A stretch of 64,000 bases of DNA from Agelaius tricolor (Eukaryota > Chordata > Aves > Passeriformes > Icteridae), in NCBI GenBank assembly GCA_023055355.1, contig JALJCS010000056.1:1550001-1614000 (forward strand), written 5' to 3'. The translations under genes were made by a program, and so were the position numbers. The notes below the pieces were generated by a model, which saw nothing but the letters and a program-made list of their open reading frames with translations, did no database searches and was not told where the DNA came from. The stretch's first letter is position 1, and each line of letters begins with the position of its first letter. This document shows, piece by piece, positions 1-10,653 of the stretch.

Positions 1-435
1 TGTCCAAAAAGGAGGCAGAGGAGTCCTGTAACTATTCAAATAAAGGGAGAGGCCTTGGGGTATTTTCCCTGGGGTCTCTCGAATTTTTAGGGGACACAGC
101 CTCCTTTTTATCCTAATTTTTCGGACGCATTTCCCTCTCTCTTTCCCCATTGGCCGAGGTACTTGAGAGGTACAGACTTCCCGAATCGCCTAATACCTAA
201 GATTCCTTCTAATGTATCCCCCCCCGCCATTTTTCTTTTTCCTTGTGTCTCTGTTCTTTTTCTCTAAGTCCAGAGATTTAGCACAGCCTTGGGTGAGCAA
301 CAATCTGTGTCAATTAGTGGAATTCCTATGGAATTAATGGTTCCCCCCCCCATTGCTTCTTTCACCTCTTCGTATCTGGCCTTATCTACCATCAGGCCCA
401 CAGTTTGTAAGGACACCTCCTTCTCATTCCTTTCA
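1..435 (-). mobile_element. G1 3' LTR, truncated by the window start
   Basis: This is the 3' LTR of the minus-strand gammaretrovirus-like provirus G1. It is homologous to 6741-8578 (without its insertion), to 9241-9755 and, more distantly, to 26165-26998. Comparison with those copies shows that about 38 bp are missing before base 1. The plus-strand edge ends in CA at 435, which is the TG start on the minus strand. Confidence 0.85.
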
Positions 436-452
436 ATCCCTCCTCATCTTAT
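436..452 (-). other. G1 polypurine tract
   Basis: Read on the minus strand, this purine-rich run (GATGAGGAGGGAT) directly precedes the LTR edge. That is where plus-strand DNA synthesis is primed in retroviruses. Its position fixes the orientation of G1. Confidence 0.6.
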
Positions 453-456
453 TTTC

Positions 457-1316
457 TCAATAATTGTATTTAAAAACCTTAGTTATCATTGACTTAACTT
501 TCTGTTCTTGCGGTTTTTTTGGTTTTGCAATTATTTGCAGTGATATAATTTTCTGTCTTTTTGTATTAATTTCTGGATTAGTAGTCCTGGCTGCTACCTG
601 TGTCTCCTTGATCACATGTTGAATAAGTTGCACTAAGCAAGGGATCACATATGGTAAAAAGATAAGAGTTGCTACAGTACATAAGAGGAAGAAAAGCATT
701 TGTTTAACCCATATTACACGAGGTAACCATGAAAACATGTCCCATTCCCATCCTTTCCATGTTTGGACCAGTACATGAGCTAAATTTCTTATTCTTTTTG
801 TTATTTGTTTCACCACTTTTCCATTGTCATCTATTTGCAAACAGCAGTTAGAGTAATTTAATTTTCCACACACTCCCCCTTTCTTCTGGTAATAGATAAT
901 CTAATACCATCTGATGTTGAAATATTGCATTCTTCATCTGAGTGGATTGGACAGCAAGAAGGTCAAGAGCTGTAGCTGTCTGGTTGATTATTATTTCAAA
1001 GACAGCTTGTAACCTAATTATCCAGTTTAAATTATAAATGGGTTCTCTGGCACCTGATATTAATTCATCAGGATTCCAAGTGGCTGGTCCATAGTGTTGT
1101 ATGATTCGCTCAGGTGGCCATTCATCTTTTCCACATTTTGGGTGCTCCCTCCAGCCAGGGCTGCTGTATCTCTAATTAGATCATCATATACCTTGATTCC
1201 TAACTGATTTCCCTGAAGTTGTGGTAGAAGAAAGAACAAGGGTCTAATATACCCTACATAACATATCCCTGACCAGTTTGGAGGTAACTTGAGATAGGCA
1301 TGTTGGCCACCCATGG
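457..1316 (-). pseudogene. env: G1 env remnant (end of SU plus TM)
   Basis: This is a degenerate gammaretrovirus-type envelope. 1060-1316 reads as the end of SU, with the motif PPNWSGICYVGYIRP. The TM part follows: an immunosuppressive-domain-like helix (about 880-930), the cysteine motif [10 protein letters not shown] (a variant of the usual CX6CC), then a membrane segment of about 25 hydrophobic residues and a basic cytoplasmic tail ending at 457. At least one frameshift (near 885) separates the helix from the cysteine motif. Most of SU is missing: only about 290 codons can be traced, against about 600 in intact relatives. It cannot make a functional Env. Confidence 0.75.
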
Positions 1317-1795
1317 CCAGCTGTCAGATCTTCCTGGACCTCCGCAGACCCAACAATTTCTAAGGTTAGAAGTGTTTGCTACTTCTTCTCCTAGGACTAA
1401 AAAAATTATTTGCCTACCTTTGGCCCAAATCTAACTGACAATATAAAGGTAAGATTATTAAGAAAAACATTCTAAAAGTATAATCTAATTTCCTAAACTA
1501 ATTTTCACGCTGTCTTCCGCACCACCTGTGATGAGTGAAGGCACAGAAACCACTTAACATAAAGAAAACAATGACAGTGAGGATTAGCCCCAGTGACTGG
1601 AGATTCTAAAGGAGGGATGCCCATACAGATTATTTTAGCAGTCTGTGGGTAAGCACACAAGGCTTCCCCCAATGCCAGTGGCCTGGTTGCTGCTCTGGTC
1701 CACTCCTGCAGTGTCAGTTGCTGCCTCCCGTCCTTCTCCAGCTGAGATGTCCAAACCTTTGAGGCTTCAGAGACCTTGCCCCAAGTGTGATGGGT
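1317..1795. other. G1 segment between env and integrase, no recognisable coding
   Basis: This is where the SU part of env should lie. I see no convincing reading frame on either strand. It is probably decayed or deleted SU. Confidence 0.4.
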
Positions 1796-2938
1796 TCACC
1801 TGCATTCAGCTCTCTTGATGGCTGTTTCTGTGGTCAGTAACACTTGGAAAGGTTCATGCCACTTCATCACCAGTGGTGCTTCTTTCCACTCCTTAACTAG
1901 GACCCAATCTCCTGATTGGATGTTATGAACAGCAAAGTCCAAAGGCAGGGTCTGTGCCAGCTGAGCTTCCTGTCGAAGAGATTTCACAAGAGACAGCATC
2001 CTGGCCACATATTGTTTTAAATATACATCACTTATCTCTACCCCCCCACTAAGTTGAGAATTACAAGGGTAAGGAATTCCAAACACCAATTCAAAGGGAG
2101 ATAATTGAATATCTCCTCTGGGTCTGGCCCTTATTCTTGCCAAAGTCACTGGCAAAAGCCATATTCACAGCATCTTAGTTTCTATCACCAGTTCCAGAAG
2201 GTGTTTCTTTATTTCTCCATTCATTCTTTCAACCCGACCCAAGCTCTGGGGCTGCCAGGGGGTATGGAGGTTCCATTGTATCCCTAAAGCAGTCATAACC
2301 CCTTGAAGGATTTTTTCTGCTAAATTCGTTCTCCTATCTGAGTCTATTGCTTCTACAATCCCATACCTTGGAATTATTTATTCCAAAAATACTTTAATAA
2401 CTGATCCTGTAGTTGCTGAAATGGCTGGAAATGCTTCTGGCCACCTTGTTAACTGACATACTATTACCGGAAGATATTTGAACCTTGCCACTCGGGGCAT
2501 TTCAGTAAAATCCACCTGGCATCTTTGGAAGGGGCGTACAGCCCAAGGCCTCCCTCCCCTGGCAGTTTTCTTTGTAACCCTGTTATTGGTTTTAGCATAA
2601 ATCAAGCAACCCTCAATAGCTCTCTTTGCCAGAGTAAAAAGACCTCCAGTAAGATACATTTTGAGGAACACTTATGCCAGTCCTTGAGAGCCCCAATGAC
2701 TCCTTTCATGAAGTTGTTTTAATATATTTAAGGCCAGAGCTTTTGGTATCCACTGCTTACTCTTTCTTGTAAACCAATTATCCCCTCTTTCCTCTGCCCC
2801 ACTCTTTTTAATTATCTCAAGCTCCTCTGGTGGAAAAGACAGTTTCTCTGGCAGTGGTAGGGTTACTGGGTGCAAAGGGAGGATCTTAGAGATTTTTGGC
2901 AACAATGCAGCTTTCCGAGCTTCTTCATCAGCCAGTTG
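1796..2938 (-). pseudogene. pol: G1 integrase remnant
   Basis: Gammaretrovirus-type integrase in pieces on the minus strand. 2672-2905 carries the start of the N-terminal zinc-binding region (LHERSHWGSQG). 2378-2671 carries the catalytic core start, with QVDFTEMP and RWPEAFPA. 1796-2155 carries the core end and C-terminal domain, with LSPFELVFG and GDWVLVKEWK. The fragments are in different frames, and the segment between 2155 and 2378 holds the remaining core out of frame. It follows RNase H and precedes env, as expected for a simple retrovirus. Confidence 0.8.
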
Positions 2939-4106
2939 GTTACCTGTTGCCTCCTCTGAGCACCCTGCCTGGTGTCCCCTTAATGTGTATTACTGTCACC
3001 CCTTTTGGTAAATTCGCCTCCAATAGGTGAGAGATTAAACTCTCATAAGCTAATGTTTTTCCCCTGCAGGTTGATAAACCTCTTTCTTCCCATAATTTCC
3101 CAAACACATGTATCACCCCATATGCATATTTAGAATCAGTAAAAGCATTCACTATCTTGTCCTGATATAATTCACAGTCTCTCACAAACACAGTTCTGCC
3201 TTTTGAGCTGACCATGTGGGCAGAAATGTTTCCCCTTCCTTTAACTCCCTTCCATTAATGATAGTGTATCCTGTAAATCACTTCCCTTCTATCACCCTTG
3301 AAGACCCATCAATAAACACATTTTCTCCCTCAGGCCAGGAAGTGTCTCATAAATCTTCCCTAGCCCAGGTCTGGAGATCTATCACCTGAATGCAGTCATG
3401 GGTTTCTTCTTGGCCCCCCTCTTCAGGGCTGTTCACAGAGGCTGGGTTAAGTCCTTCCCCGCTTTTCAATTCTAAATCTTCCTGTTTCATTAAATAAGAT
3501 TCATACTGTAATAACCAAGTGCTGGTCATCTACTTAGAGACTCTTACAGTTAACAAAGCTTTAACTTGTTGTGAAACTTTAACAATCAGATATCCTCCTG
3601 CTGTCAGTTTTCAGGCCTCAGTTACCATTAAAGCCATGGTTGCACAGTTCTGCAGATAATGAGGCCAGCCTCTGGACACTGGGTCTAACAGCTTAGAAAA
3701 ATAAGCAACAGGTCGCTGTGTTCCCCCGTGTTCTTGTACTAAAACTCCTTTATCATGGCTCTGTTTAACATCTACGTATAACTCAAATTCATTTTGAGTC
3801 TGGAAGAGCTAAGACTGGGGCCTTAACCAATTTGTCTTTTAATTTTCTAAAGCTTTTGCTGTCTTTCTGGTATCCATATCACAACATTAGGACTGTCTTG
3901 GGTTAAAAAGTTATATAAAGGTCTGGCCAAAACAGAAAAATCCTCAATCCATGCTCTGCAGTACCCCACCAACTCTAAAAACTGCCATAACTCCTTTTTT
4001 GTCTGGGGTAATGATACTTGTAAAATCCCTTGTATTCCTTCTGGATTGATACACCATAACCCTCCAGTCAAAATGTGTCCCAAATATTTAACCTTTTTCT
4101 CTACTG
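2939..4106 (-). pseudogene. pol: G1 RT thumb, connection and RNase H remnant
   Basis: On the minus strand, 3847-4083 is the RT thumb (TKKELWQFLELVGYCRAWI), 3347-3529 is the connection domain (LNPASVNS, HDCIQV) and 2940-3215 is RNase H (TDSKYAYGVIHVFGKLWEERG is the catalytic-Asp helix region, 3' of the first active-site residues). Order and spacing match gammaretroviral Pol. Stops and frameshifts separate the pieces. The frame is cut at 4106 by the solo LTR at 4112-4696 and resumes at 4702. Confidence 0.8.
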
Positions 4107-4111
4107 TTATA

Positions 4112-4696
4112 GATGGGTGGTGTGGTGATTGGCTCTCGCAGATGAGGAATGGATATTATGTCTATTAAAAAAAGCTTTGTTAAGGTTTAAAGTTCTTTTG
4201 ACGTGTGACCATTGTTGTAAGTTGTTTTTGGACCCCTTTTTGTCCTCCCTTTAATCTTCTCTTCTTCCCTCTGTATTGTTGCCACCAGACAACCCTGGTT
4301 GGCGGGGTTGTCAGAGACATGTGGGGGGAGGGCGTATACACGTGCCCCTTGCATGAGGCTGCCAGGAGTGGGGGAAGCTTGTCACTGGGGGGACTTGGCA
4401 TACAACACCAATCGAGTTGCAAGAAGGTCTCCACCAATGGACGGCAAAGAAGAGTTAACTGGGAGACTTTGGGACAGGCCAGGGATATATAAGGAAGATG
4501 TTTGAATATGTATGACCGCTTATGAATATGTATTTGGCTGATGCAACACCAAGGGTATAAAAGGCAGAGCCGCCATTTTGTGGACATGCCTCTGGTGGTT
4601 GGCCACACTCCCAGTGCTGTCCCTTTTGCTTTGTGAATTTTTTATTATTTCTCAATAAAACTTTTATAACTCATTTCCACTTGGAGTCTGAGTCAT
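4112..4696 (+). mobile_element. solo LTR inserted in G1 RT, TSD TTATA
   Basis: This 585-bp insertion interrupts the RT frame. TTATA occurs at 4107-4111 and 4697-4701, and removing the insertion with one TSD copy restores a continuous gamma RT register across the site. It has TATA-like boxes (tatataag near 4486, gtataaaag near 4555) and a polyadenylation signal (aataaa near 4654), so it reads on the plus strand. The ends are not canonical TG...CA, so the edges may be off by a few bases, or the TSD may be the 4-bp TATA. Confidence 0.65.
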
Positions 4697-4701
4697 TTAT
4701 A

Positions 4702-5015
4702 ACATCTACCAACTGCGCCTTCTTTTTAGACATACTAAGTCCCTTTTTAGCAAGAAAATTAGGCAGCTTCACAGTAGCCTCTTCAACCACCTTTTCTTGT
4801 TCCCCTGATAGAACCAAGTCATCCACATACTGCAACAACCTAACTCCTGAGGGTGGAGTAAACTCTCAATATTTTCTGCAAGGCTTGTCCAAACAAAACC
4901 GGTGACTCTGTATATCCCTGTGGGAGCACTGTCCTTGTCAATTGTTGTCCTACCATCTTCCCTGGAGCTGTCCACACTTCTGGGTTTATTTCAGCATAAG
5001 CCTTCTCAGATATTT
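4702..5015 (-). pseudogene. pol: G1 RT palm remnant with YVDD
   Basis: This minus-strand stretch contains the RT polymerase motif YVDD (codons 4829-4818) and, upstream in another frame, a TVLPQGYTESPVLFG-like palm motif near 4860-4910. Just upstream comes a protease-end-like segment, so the RT fingers and the first catalytic-Asp region are missing. The distance from the protease active site to YVDD is only about 430 bp, far shorter than in an intact pol. G1 therefore carries an internal deletion as well as frameshifts. Confidence 0.75.
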
Positions 5016-5300
5016 TACAGAGTTACCACAGTGTTAGCCTCTGTATCATTTTTTACAATACTAATTTGCATTCCCACTTTAGCTATCAAATCCCTTCCCA
5101 GAAAATTACAAACCCTAACCCTATCCCCCATATCTACTAACAGCGGTTGAATAAAACACACTCACTCATCCTTTCCACTCACCCCTTGAATAATCAATGA
5201 TCTTTTTGACAATTTTCCCCCTTTAGACATAAAATTCAAAGTGGATCGAGAGGCCTCTGTGTCTATCAGGAAACACACCTCTTCTCAATCTGGACCCACC
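5016..5300 (-). pseudogene. pro: G1 protease remnant, active site D-T-E
   Basis: A retroviral aspartic protease on the minus strand. The active-site loop reads LIDTEAS where family members have D-T-G, so the glycine is replaced (codons 5263-5255). Further along, FLGRDLIAKVG matches the second conserved protease motif. It lies between the Gag zinc knuckle and RT, as in gammaretroviruses. The substitution and the downstream deletion make it inactive. Confidence 0.7.
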
Positions 5301-5660
5301 TTAAAAGTTAGCAAGGGCTCCAGTGTGGTGGGTACTTGATATAATGGGAGCCCCTGACACCCCTAACAATCCATCTCCATTATCCTCTGAACTTCCTCCT
5401 CCTGAGGGTCCAGTTGTCTCTGTGGACATTCCAGCTTCCAGTGTCCCTTTGCCCTGCAGATAGCACACTGATTCCTCCCCAACCACTGTTTGGATTGGCT
5501 CTCCCCTGGTGAGGAGGGAATGCTTTTGGCACTTCCTTGTGGCTGACCCTGTCCCTTCTATCCTGGGGGACCCCTTGGGTCCTGAGGTTTATCCCTCTGG
5601 GACTGTAAAAACTCTTTGCCTTTGCTTTCACCTTTTCCTCATCCCTTCTTACATACACTA
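5301..5660 (-). pseudogene. gag: G1 Gag nucleocapsid and end of capsid
   Basis: 5426-5467 encodes a single CCHC zinc knuckle, CAICRAKGHWKLEC (CX2CX4HX4C), the RNA-binding motif of nucleocapsid; one knuckle is usual for gammaretroviruses. Upstream in a shifted frame (about 5590-5658) is the charged end of capsid (YVRRDEEKVKAKAK). Protease follows directly, as expected for a gag-pro read-through arrangement. Confidence 0.8.
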
Positions 5661-6440
5661 GCTGTATCTTTCTAACCAGTTCATCCAGGGACTTATTCTG
5701 TTATTTCTCTAGTATCCCTTGCTACTGCCTGTGGATATGCATTTTCTCATAGCTCAAAACCATTCATTTTTCCAGTGAACCAAACAAAATCCTTAAAAGA
5801 AAATCTTAATCCTTCCATGTACAATCTGCATTTCCCAGATAGGTCTTCACCTCCTCCTTGTGCTCACTCTCTATCACACAACATATACCAGAGCCAGTCT
5901 CAGTCCTGCCACAGGGTCCAAACACACCTCCTCCCCCAGCTCTCCTGACAGGCACAGCTGGCAGAATTTCAGGTAGCCGGGATGTCCTGCAGCCTCATGG
6001 GGACCAGCGGCCACTGCCGCCCCTGCCCCAGGGGTGGTGGGGTCAGGCACTGCCCGGTACTGAGCCCCAGCTGCCCCACAGGCCCCCAGCCCATGCTCCC
6101 GCTCCCACACTTCTCTGCCCAGTCCTGCCACTCCTTGCCTTAACCATATCTCTCTACATTCCCCTTCAGCTAATCTTTTCTCAACATATCAACACTATTT
6201 GTCTATTTCCTGTTGTCAAGACTCCTTCTCAACTCTCCTTATTGCCCCCCTCTGGCATGGATTGTTGACACTCCTTCTCAACTTTCCCTTATTGCCCCCT
6301 TTGGGCATCTATGTCCTTAATTACCCCTGGGAGAATGCATAAACCAACTCCACATTCTTCCAAGGGATTCTTTGGAGATATTTTGGGGTCATCATCCCTT
6401 TTGCCAGGGCCCCTTCCTGGCTTTACCTTTGTAACCCTCC
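5661..6440 (-). pseudogene. gag: G1 Gag matrix to capsid, badly decayed
   Basis: This lies where matrix, proline-rich linker and capsid should be. A short matrix-like segment (SPKNPLEE...GVIKDI, about 6300-6370) can be placed on the minus strand. The GC-rich part at 5870-6130 has open frames on both strands but no domain that I recognise. Too decayed for confident subdivision. Confidence 0.4.
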
Positions 6441-6719
6441 ATGGGTGCCCTGTTTTACCTGTGCTACCCTCCATGGGTGCCCTCTCAGGTTAACTCCCTG
6501 AAGATCCCATTGTACTCACCGGTGAGATTTTCAGTGGTCATTCCCTGTGGACTCTTCACGGATCCCCCTGGTCCGCCACTCATCTGTCTTCTGGACAGTC
6601 TTGGGACCCCAATGTATTGCCTGGTGCCAGCCACCACCAAGGGGAGCTGATTACCCAAACTGGGTGAGGCGCGCCTTCAGCTCTGCTTGCTGCCTGCTGT
6701 CCCCGGACAGTGGAAATAT

Positions 6720-6737
6720 CCTGCACAAGAGCCCCCA
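6720..6737 (-). other. G1 primer binding site, tRNA-Pro-like
   Basis: Three bases inside the 5' LTR edge, the minus strand reads TGGGGGCTC followed by divergent bases. The first nine bases match the tRNA-Pro primer site of gammaretroviruses; the rest does not. Confidence 0.55.
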
Positions 6738-6740
6738 AAT

Positions 6741-8578
6741 TGTCAGGAAAATTAATCCACAAACACCAGAGGTTCATGTCCAAAAAGGAAACAGAAGAGT
6801 CCTTTTACTTTATTCGAATAAAGGGAGAGGCCATGGGGCATTTCTTCTGGGGTGTCTCAGATTTTTAGGGGATGCAGCCTCCTTTTTATCCTAATTTCCC
6901 AGCCGCATTTCCCTTCTCTCTTTCCCCATTGGCTGAGGTACTTGAGAGGTACAGACTTCCCGAAACGCTTAATACCTAAGACCTCTTCTAATGTGCATCT
7001 CCCCCTCCCTTTTTCTTTGTGTTTCTGGTCTTTTTCTCTAAATCCATAAATTTAGCACAGCCTTGGGTGAGTGTTATAAACAACAAATATAGTTATTGGC
7101 TTTCGCATTTATGTATTAACTTTTGTTTTGCAAGTTATTATTGATCACAAAGATCCTGATCTAGTACAATTTGTAATTACTTTTAACTGCTTTTGATATA
7201 GCATAGTCTGTCAGTTAACGTATGCACCATATATCTTTTATAAATAGTAGTGCAATATATAATATCTTAGACCGTAGCATAATAGAGACTGTGGGATGTT
7301 AAAATGCTTTTTCATGTAACTAACTCAGAAAATGGTGTAAAATAATTAGGTGATTTCCCACATTTGGGGACTATCTTATCTGAAAGACAAGATAACAGAC
7401 ACAGAAACCAGAGCACCGAGAAAAGAAAAATTTATTGACCCTTGTTATCAGGGAGTAAAAATACAACAAGATGGAACCACAAAAAGAAATAAAATACATT
7501 GATCTAATCAACAAGATGGCATGTAGACAAGCCAAAGGTTAAAACCAAACAGGAAAATCCCTAAAACATCTAAAATCACAGGAATGTTTGAATAATGCAT
7601 GAAACTCATAAGTATGCATATACCCCCTGTGAAAAACGCCAATCACTTGTGTTAAAATTTTAGAAGTTTAATAGTAATAAAATAGTAATAAAGATTAGGA
7701 CAATAAGAATTTGGTCAATCAAAGTTAGGACAATAAAAGACAATAAAAGCAAAGAATTACGAACATCCGTATGCTTTTGCACTCTGCCACAAAAGCACGC
7801 TTCGCAAACAAAGGATTAACCCTTAAAAGCAATAGCCTGTTGCATTTTCATATATCTCATACATGAATCAAACATTCTTTTCAAATTAAGGGTGTCTTCT
7901 GCTTAATTTCTGCTCCCCCCCTCATCTTGTAAATCAATTTCTTGGCTCCTAGAAGTCTGGAAGAAGTCTGAATTGTCCTGATAAGGAGGTAATAATTCTT
8001 CTTTTAGAATCATGGGGTCTTGTTGCTGTTATCTTTAAGCAAAGAATTTCTTGGTTATCTTATCCATTCCTTGAGCTAGTTACAAAAAGTATCTTACATC
8101 ACATCGTTTCTATTTTAATATTATGCTATAGCCTAAAAACTATATTTACCACTATACTTAAAAAGATTAATACAGCACTACTAAAATAATTAATACAGCA
8201 TAACTTTCCAACATAACACATATAGTATTCAATTTAATATTTTGCGAAGAGCCAATCATATAATATGCATTTTTCACACCTCTGTAATGTAACAGTATAT
8301 AGAGAATATGGTTTTACGTTAATGTGTGCTTTTGCCAAATAGCCAAACATCCTAGCACTGGATTTTATCCCTTTTATCCCTTTTATCCCTTAATAAACTT
8401 TAAAAAATTCTAAAGAGTGAACTTTTTTTTCTCATTAAGCAATAGTCTGTGTCAATTAGTGGAATTCCTATGGAATTTATGGTTCCACTCAATGCTTCTT
8501 TCACCTGTCAGTATCTGGCTTTATCTACCAGCAGGCCCACAGTTTGTTTGTAAAGATACGTCCCTCTCATTCCTTTCA
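6741..8578 (-). mobile_element. G1 5' LTR, split by an insertion
   Basis: The 5' LTR of G1 runs 6741-7071 and 8437-8578. The first part matches 38 bp upstream of the window start through 298 of the 3' LTR, and the second part matches 299-435. Its edges are TG at 6741 and CA at 8578. The interruption is the composite LTR insertion at 7072-8436. Confidence 0.8.
7072..8436. mobile_element. composite AT-rich LTR insertion inside the G1 5' LTR
   Basis: About 1.36 kb of AT-rich DNA begins TGTTATAAAC and ends after a polyadenylation signal (aataaac near 8393). It contains at least two related LTR-like segments in opposite orientation: plus-strand 7072-7420 and minus-strand 8275-7915. They share recognisable stretches such as TAGCATAATA..., TGTAACTA(A/G)CTCA. 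A further LTR-like start (TGTGAAAAACGCCAATCAC) lies at 7629. No open frame. The TSD is unclear (gag/aag). Probably non-autonomous ERV-K-type LTR material. Confidence 0.55.
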
Positions 8579-9240
8579 TCCAGAACAAAGAGAGACACAA
8601 AATGCTGGGGACCCCCCAAGATGGCGCTCCGCAGCCCAGCGTGTAGTTCAAAGGACAAAGGAAAGATGTGGTGTCAACCTTCCCCCACCGTCCCGCTCTG
8701 CTCTGCTTATCTCCCCAACAGCTGGAGCTCTGAATGGTATTCTCCAGATCAAGGGCTAGAAACCCATGGAAGGATTTTGCCTTCCTCGCAGCAGGAGACT
8801 ACAGGACAGCCAAGGCAAGAAAGCTGGGCTGGTGTGACTCCATAGTCATTCTCTTCTCAGCTGGACACTGTTAGCGAATTGGAGCTTTGCTGGAGCAGGG
8901 GCCACTCCACTCAGTGTGGCAGCAACAGACGGGCATCTGTGGAATTCGCCCCAAGGCAGTCTCTCCAAGATGAAAAAAACCCCAAAACCCAAAAAGGGGA
9001 TAAAAAGCCTCTGCCTAAGCAAAGACCAAAATGTCAGCAAGGCAAAAATCACTTGCCTAAAGAGTGTGAGATGCTTGCTAGAGTGGACTTTAAAACCATC
9101 CACGGTACCACCCTGTCTGTTTCCTGGCTGCAGGGTCTTAAAGAGACAATAACAATTTTGGGCACAGATACAGAATACAATAAGATTTTGGGTTACCCAT
9201 GACAACTCCCCGTGGAACTGGATTTTCTAAGTGTTGCTAG
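8579..9240. other. unclassified segment between two G1-type LTRs
   Basis: No TSD, retroviral motif or convincing gene. Short open frames occur on both strands (for example plus 8879-9202), but none has a domain I recognise. It continues across the solo LTR at 9241-9755 into 9756 onward. Confidence 0.4.
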
Positions 9241-9755
9241 CATCAGGAAAATTAATCCACAAACACCAGAGGTTTATGTCCAAAAAGGAAACAGAGGAGT
9301 CCTTTCTGGCTTTATTCGAATAAAGGGAGAGGCCATGGGGCATTCCCCTGGGATCTCTCGAATGTTTGGAGGATGCAGCCTCCTTTTTATCCTAATTTCC
9401 CGGCCGCATTTCCCTTCTCTCTTTCCCCATTGGCTGAGGTACTTGAGAAGTACAGACTCCTCGATACGCCTGATACCGAAGATTTCCTGAAGATTTCCCT
9501 CTAATGTATAAGCCTCCCTTTTAATTTTTAATTCTTACGGAATTTAGGGGTTTTTCTTCCCCATTGTTTCTTTAATCTTTCAATGTCTAATTTCCTTTAT
9601 CAGCAAACCTAAAGTTTATTTGTAAAAGCAAATATCTTTTTTCCATTCATCAATCAGTGAAAGCCTTCCTATTGTTTCTTTTATCTCCCGGTGTTAGTTT
9701 TATCTACCAGCAGACCCACAGCTTGTTTGTAAAGACAAATCCGCTATTCCTCTCA
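9241..9755 (-). mobile_element. G1-type solo LTR with TSD CTAG
   Basis: A 515-bp copy of the G1 LTR, flanked by CTAG at 9237-9240 and 9756-9759. A 4-bp TSD is usual for gammaretroviruses. The leading TG has mutated to CA. The end carries two versions of the same approximately 100-bp block (9541-9655 and 9656-9755), so it contains a partial tandem duplication. Confidence 0.85.
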
Positions 9756-10653
9756 CTAGGAGACAATAACGACTGGATGCTTAAGAGAGACAGAAGAAGT
9801 CAGCTCAGGGGAGGGGTGCAGCTGGCTACTCCCTCTTTACCTGAGTTTTCCCGTGGAGGGTAGAGATACCGCGAGATATGGATGGGGGAAAAGGGGTTGG
9901 GTGCAGCTGCTAGCCCGCTTGTGCTCTCGGCATTCAGAGGGGAGAGAGGCTGCCGTTGATGTGGGGAGAATTCATCACCACTGCGGGGTTCCATCTCCTG
10001 CTGCCTTTCTTCCGCCGCGAGCTCTGCTCGCAAGAGCAGCCGTAGCACTGGGACTTTTTCACCATCTGCTCGGGTACCTCAGGGAGAAAATCCTGGGATC
10101 CCGAGCTCGCCTTTCCCTGCTCTGCTCGGAGCCGGGGCGACGCTGCCCTGCCCCCGCCGCTTCTTCGGCACTGCTCTGAGCTTTTGCTACACTGTAGCTC
10201 TGCACCCCCTGCCTGCTGAGACGTCCTTCAGTTTCAGCTACAGCTGCAGAGCTTCTGATACATCTTGTCCACCACTCCGGGATTTTTGCTCATTTCTGCC
10301 TTTCCAGCTTGCTGCTTACAAGAGTCCTGCTGAGGCACCTGGATTGACTGCCCCAGGGGGTTTGTGAAGCAAGCTTTTCTTCCATCCCTTCCTGTCTCGG
10401 TCAAACTGCCATTACCACATGCTTCCCAAGCTCGCACCGGAGCGTCCCCTGCAGCCTTGGGAGAATCATCGCACCTGCCCTGCCCACCGAGAGTCACCAG
10501 CGCCCCTGTCGGCTGTGTCCATCACTACACCAAAGGGGAAAGTGCCCCTTTAATTTCAAAATTATACTAATTCACAGGGAAGAGGGTTACATTTTCCATT
10601 CCAAGGGAGGCTCCCGCCTTTCTTAGCAGGCACCTGTCTTTCAAACCAAGACA
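9756..10653 (+). mobile_element. GC-rich sequence ending in an ERV-L-like LTR 3' end
   Basis: The last 150 bp (about 10500-10653) match the 3' part of the LTRs at 15288-16161 and 45219-45905, including the phrase CTACACCAAAGGGGAAAGTG and the terminal TTTCAAACCAAGACA. The GC-rich part before it (9860-10500) could be U3 or captured DNA. I could not find the start or a TSD. No gene is recognised; open frames here lack known domains. Confidence 0.5.

Noticed and set aside
4180..4655. Overlapping open frames on both strands
   Set aside because: They lie wholly within the solo LTR at 4112-4696 and show no domain.
5858..6268. 136-codon Pro-rich plus-strand frame
   Set aside because: Antisense to decayed G1 gag; composition follows the high GC content.
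8846..9205. 119-codon minus-strand frame and 107-codon plus-strand frame at the same place
   Set aside because: Mutually overlapping, no domain, no neighbouring gene context. I checked the plus frame for a zinc knuckle because of its Cys and His residues, but the spacing does not fit.
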